Below, piece after piece: positions 62,948 to 64,000 of a stretch of 64,000 bases of DNA (position 1 is the first letter of the stretch; the number at the start of each line of letters is the position of its first letter). The notes below the pieces were generated by a model. That model did not search any database, was not told the origin of the DNA, and worked only from the letters and a program-made list of their open reading frames with translations. The stretch lies in assembly GCA_023400235.1 (NCBI GenBank), contig JAEXFI010000055.1:1-64000 (forward strand), given 5' to 3'. This stretch comes from Bacillota bacterium (GTDB taxonomy: Bacteria > Bacillota > Clostridia > Acetivibrionales > DSM-1351). The translations under genes and the position numbers were made by a program.

Positions 62948-64000
62948 TTATTTAAGTCCAGGCATCTTGAACTCATTAAGAAAAATCCCGAAGGTCAGCA
63001 ATATTATCAGAAGGTCACTTTCAAACGGTACATTCAAGCTGAAATCCTCTTTCATATATTGCTTCTTCAAAGCCTCCACGGTATCAGGATCAAAATAGCC
63101 CTGTCGCTTTACCGTGTTATAAGACAGGATATCTTCCACGAACTCTTTGTTTTGCTTTATGATGCTGGAACTTCCAGGAGCCACAAAAGAGAATTTAGGC
63201 CTTTTTATTATCTCCTGGGGTAATCCGTTAAGTTGGGCTACTTTTTTAAGTATGTACTTTTCACTCATGTCTTTAAGCTTTAAATCAGGCGGTATCCTGG
63301 TTGTGAAGTTTATAAGGTCTATGTCGAGAAAGGGATATCTGGCCTCTACGGAATTGGAATAGGACATCCTGTCACCGTGGTCGGCAATGAGGTGGTTGGA
63401 CAGCCTTAAATAATAGTCTACAAATGAACGCTTATGTATAATATTCCTGGCTTCAAGCAAACTGTTATCTACCAGCCTGTGATTTAAACAAGAGATATCC
63501 TTCTGCATTTGCCTGATATGCGGTGAATAAATTATTCCCTTGCTTTTTTCAAATATCCCGTAATTCTTTTCATACATAAAAGACTTATCACCCCACATAA
63601 GTCCCCTTAAATCCTGTTCCTCCAAATCATCCTTTAGTGGATTTTCAGCTCTTAACCGGTCAAACTTGTAACCTACATATCCCGCAAAAAGCTCGTCCGC
63701 TCCTTCTCCGGTCAAGATGACCTTTGTTCCATGCTCTCTGGCCATTTCAGACAGCACCATTGAGGCTGTATTATATGTTTCTTTTAATGCGCTCTCGGAA
63801 TAGTAAACAGCTTTGGTGAGATACCTGCATATGTCTTCGGTTCCGAAAAGCCTGCTATGGTGATGGGATTTCACATGCTGGACGGCAATTTCCTGGAATT
63901 TATTTTCTGATATCCCCTTATGGGCAAAATCTATGGAGAAGCTATGCTTACTTTCTGACGGACAGAGGGCAGTAACCTTGGAGGCTATGAGGGTGGAATC
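62948..64000 (-). CDS. asparagine synthase-like protein (5' end outside the window)
   Basis: At least 351 residues, running off the right edge; the frame is open to base 64000, where it starts within the PP-loop (DSTLIASK). A further VILTGEGADELFAGY and the EARYPFLD motif are typical of the C-terminal asparagine synthase domain. Such proteins in product loci make primary amides or close rings by ATP activation of a carboxylate. It is the first visible gene of the NRPS operon. Whether an N-terminal glutaminase domain is present cannot be seen. A GTG at 63874 is internal, not the start. Confidence 0.85.
   Translation of the reverse strand, partial: DSTLIASKVTALCPSESKHSFSIDFAHKGISENKFQEIAVQHVKSHHHSRLFGTEDICRYLTKAVYYSESALKETYNTASMVLSEMAREHGTKVILTGEGADELFAGYVGYKFDRLRAENPLKDDLEEQDLRGLMWGDKSFMYEKNYGIFEKSKGIIYSPHIRQMQKDISCLNHRLVDNSLLEARNIIHKRSFVDYYLRLSNHLIADHGDRMSYSNSVEARYPFLDIDLINFTTRIPPDLKLKDMSEKYILKKVAQLNGLPQEIIKRPKFSFVAPGSSSIIKQNKEFVEDILSYNTVKRQGYFDPDTVEALKKQYMKEDFSLNVPFESDLLIILLTFGIFLNEFKMPGLK

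Noticed and set aside
33478..64000. Closthioamide locus of Ruminiclostridium
   Set aside because: Closthioamide is built from 4-hydroxybenzoate outside canonical NRPS assembly, as I recall. This locus has a large NRPS and a PABA set, so it is a different system, though both use papain-like folds and free carriers.

Overview
The window comes from a low-GC Gram-positive bacterium, most likely a mesophilic cellulolytic Clostridium (Ruminiclostridium type). The evidence is AT-rich intergenic DNA, purine-rich ribosome binding sites, many GTG/TTG starts, and a secreted SGNH esterase with a C-terminal type-I dockerin. The dockerin repeats carry A-I-D-F and A-L-D-F, the pattern of the C. cellulolyticum group. 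I see no tRNA, rRNA, CRISPR array or intact insertion sequence.

Layout. 1-240: a 107-bp tandem repeat. 232-4759 (minus): an operon of three PaaK/LuxE-like adenylate-forming enzymes and an amidohydrolase, facing a MATE exporter (5482-6861, plus). 6993-16060: mixed genes, including two flavodoxin-fold proteins, a B12-type radical SAM protein, a DMT exporter, the dockerin SGNH esterase, a TetR regulator, a 3-methyladenine glycosylase, a ferritin-like protein and a PAS-SpoIIE phosphatase. 16249-18967: a DDAH-like hydrolase and an unrecognised gene pair. 19010-24693: a probable RiPP-type locus with a Nif11-like leader peptide, a LytTR/LytS two-component system, a YiiX-like cysteine hydrolase, a radical SAM maturase with extra C-terminal cysteines, and a PqqD domain fused to the tail of an ABC exporter ATPase. 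24869-29556: an odd transporter operon (two sugar-type ABC permeases, an HlyD adaptor and a MacB/FtsX-like permease) with no binding protein and no complete ATPase. 30540-33385: a decayed gene fragment, inositol-3-phosphate synthase and a cytoplasmic GH10 enzyme.

33478-64000 (all minus) is a large non-ribosomal peptide locus that runs off the right edge. In transcription order: asparagine synthase-like protein, A-T protein, BtrH-like protein, A-T protein (Ser), BtrH-like protein, aryl/acyl-AMP ligase, two free carrier proteins, HemN-like radical SAM, methyltransferase, free condensation domain, B12 radical SAM, a 3718-residue NRPS, an APH-fold kinase, then pabB, pabA and pabC, and a terminator. 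A fourth BtrH-like gene lies just past the terminator. The NRPS reads half-C, A(Tyr), T, C, A(Thr), T, C, A(unassigned), T, E, and then a BtrH-like domain.

The main novelty is that BtrH-like proteins (butirosin-type acyltransferase fold with Cys, His and Asp/Glu) follow each free A-T unit, and one is fused behind the terminal epimerase in place of a thioesterase. This suggests an assembly line in which BtrH-type enzymes do amide formation or release outside the core NRPS. The pabABC set inside the operon suggests that 4-aminobenzoate is a building block. Both ideas are inference from domain content and gene order.
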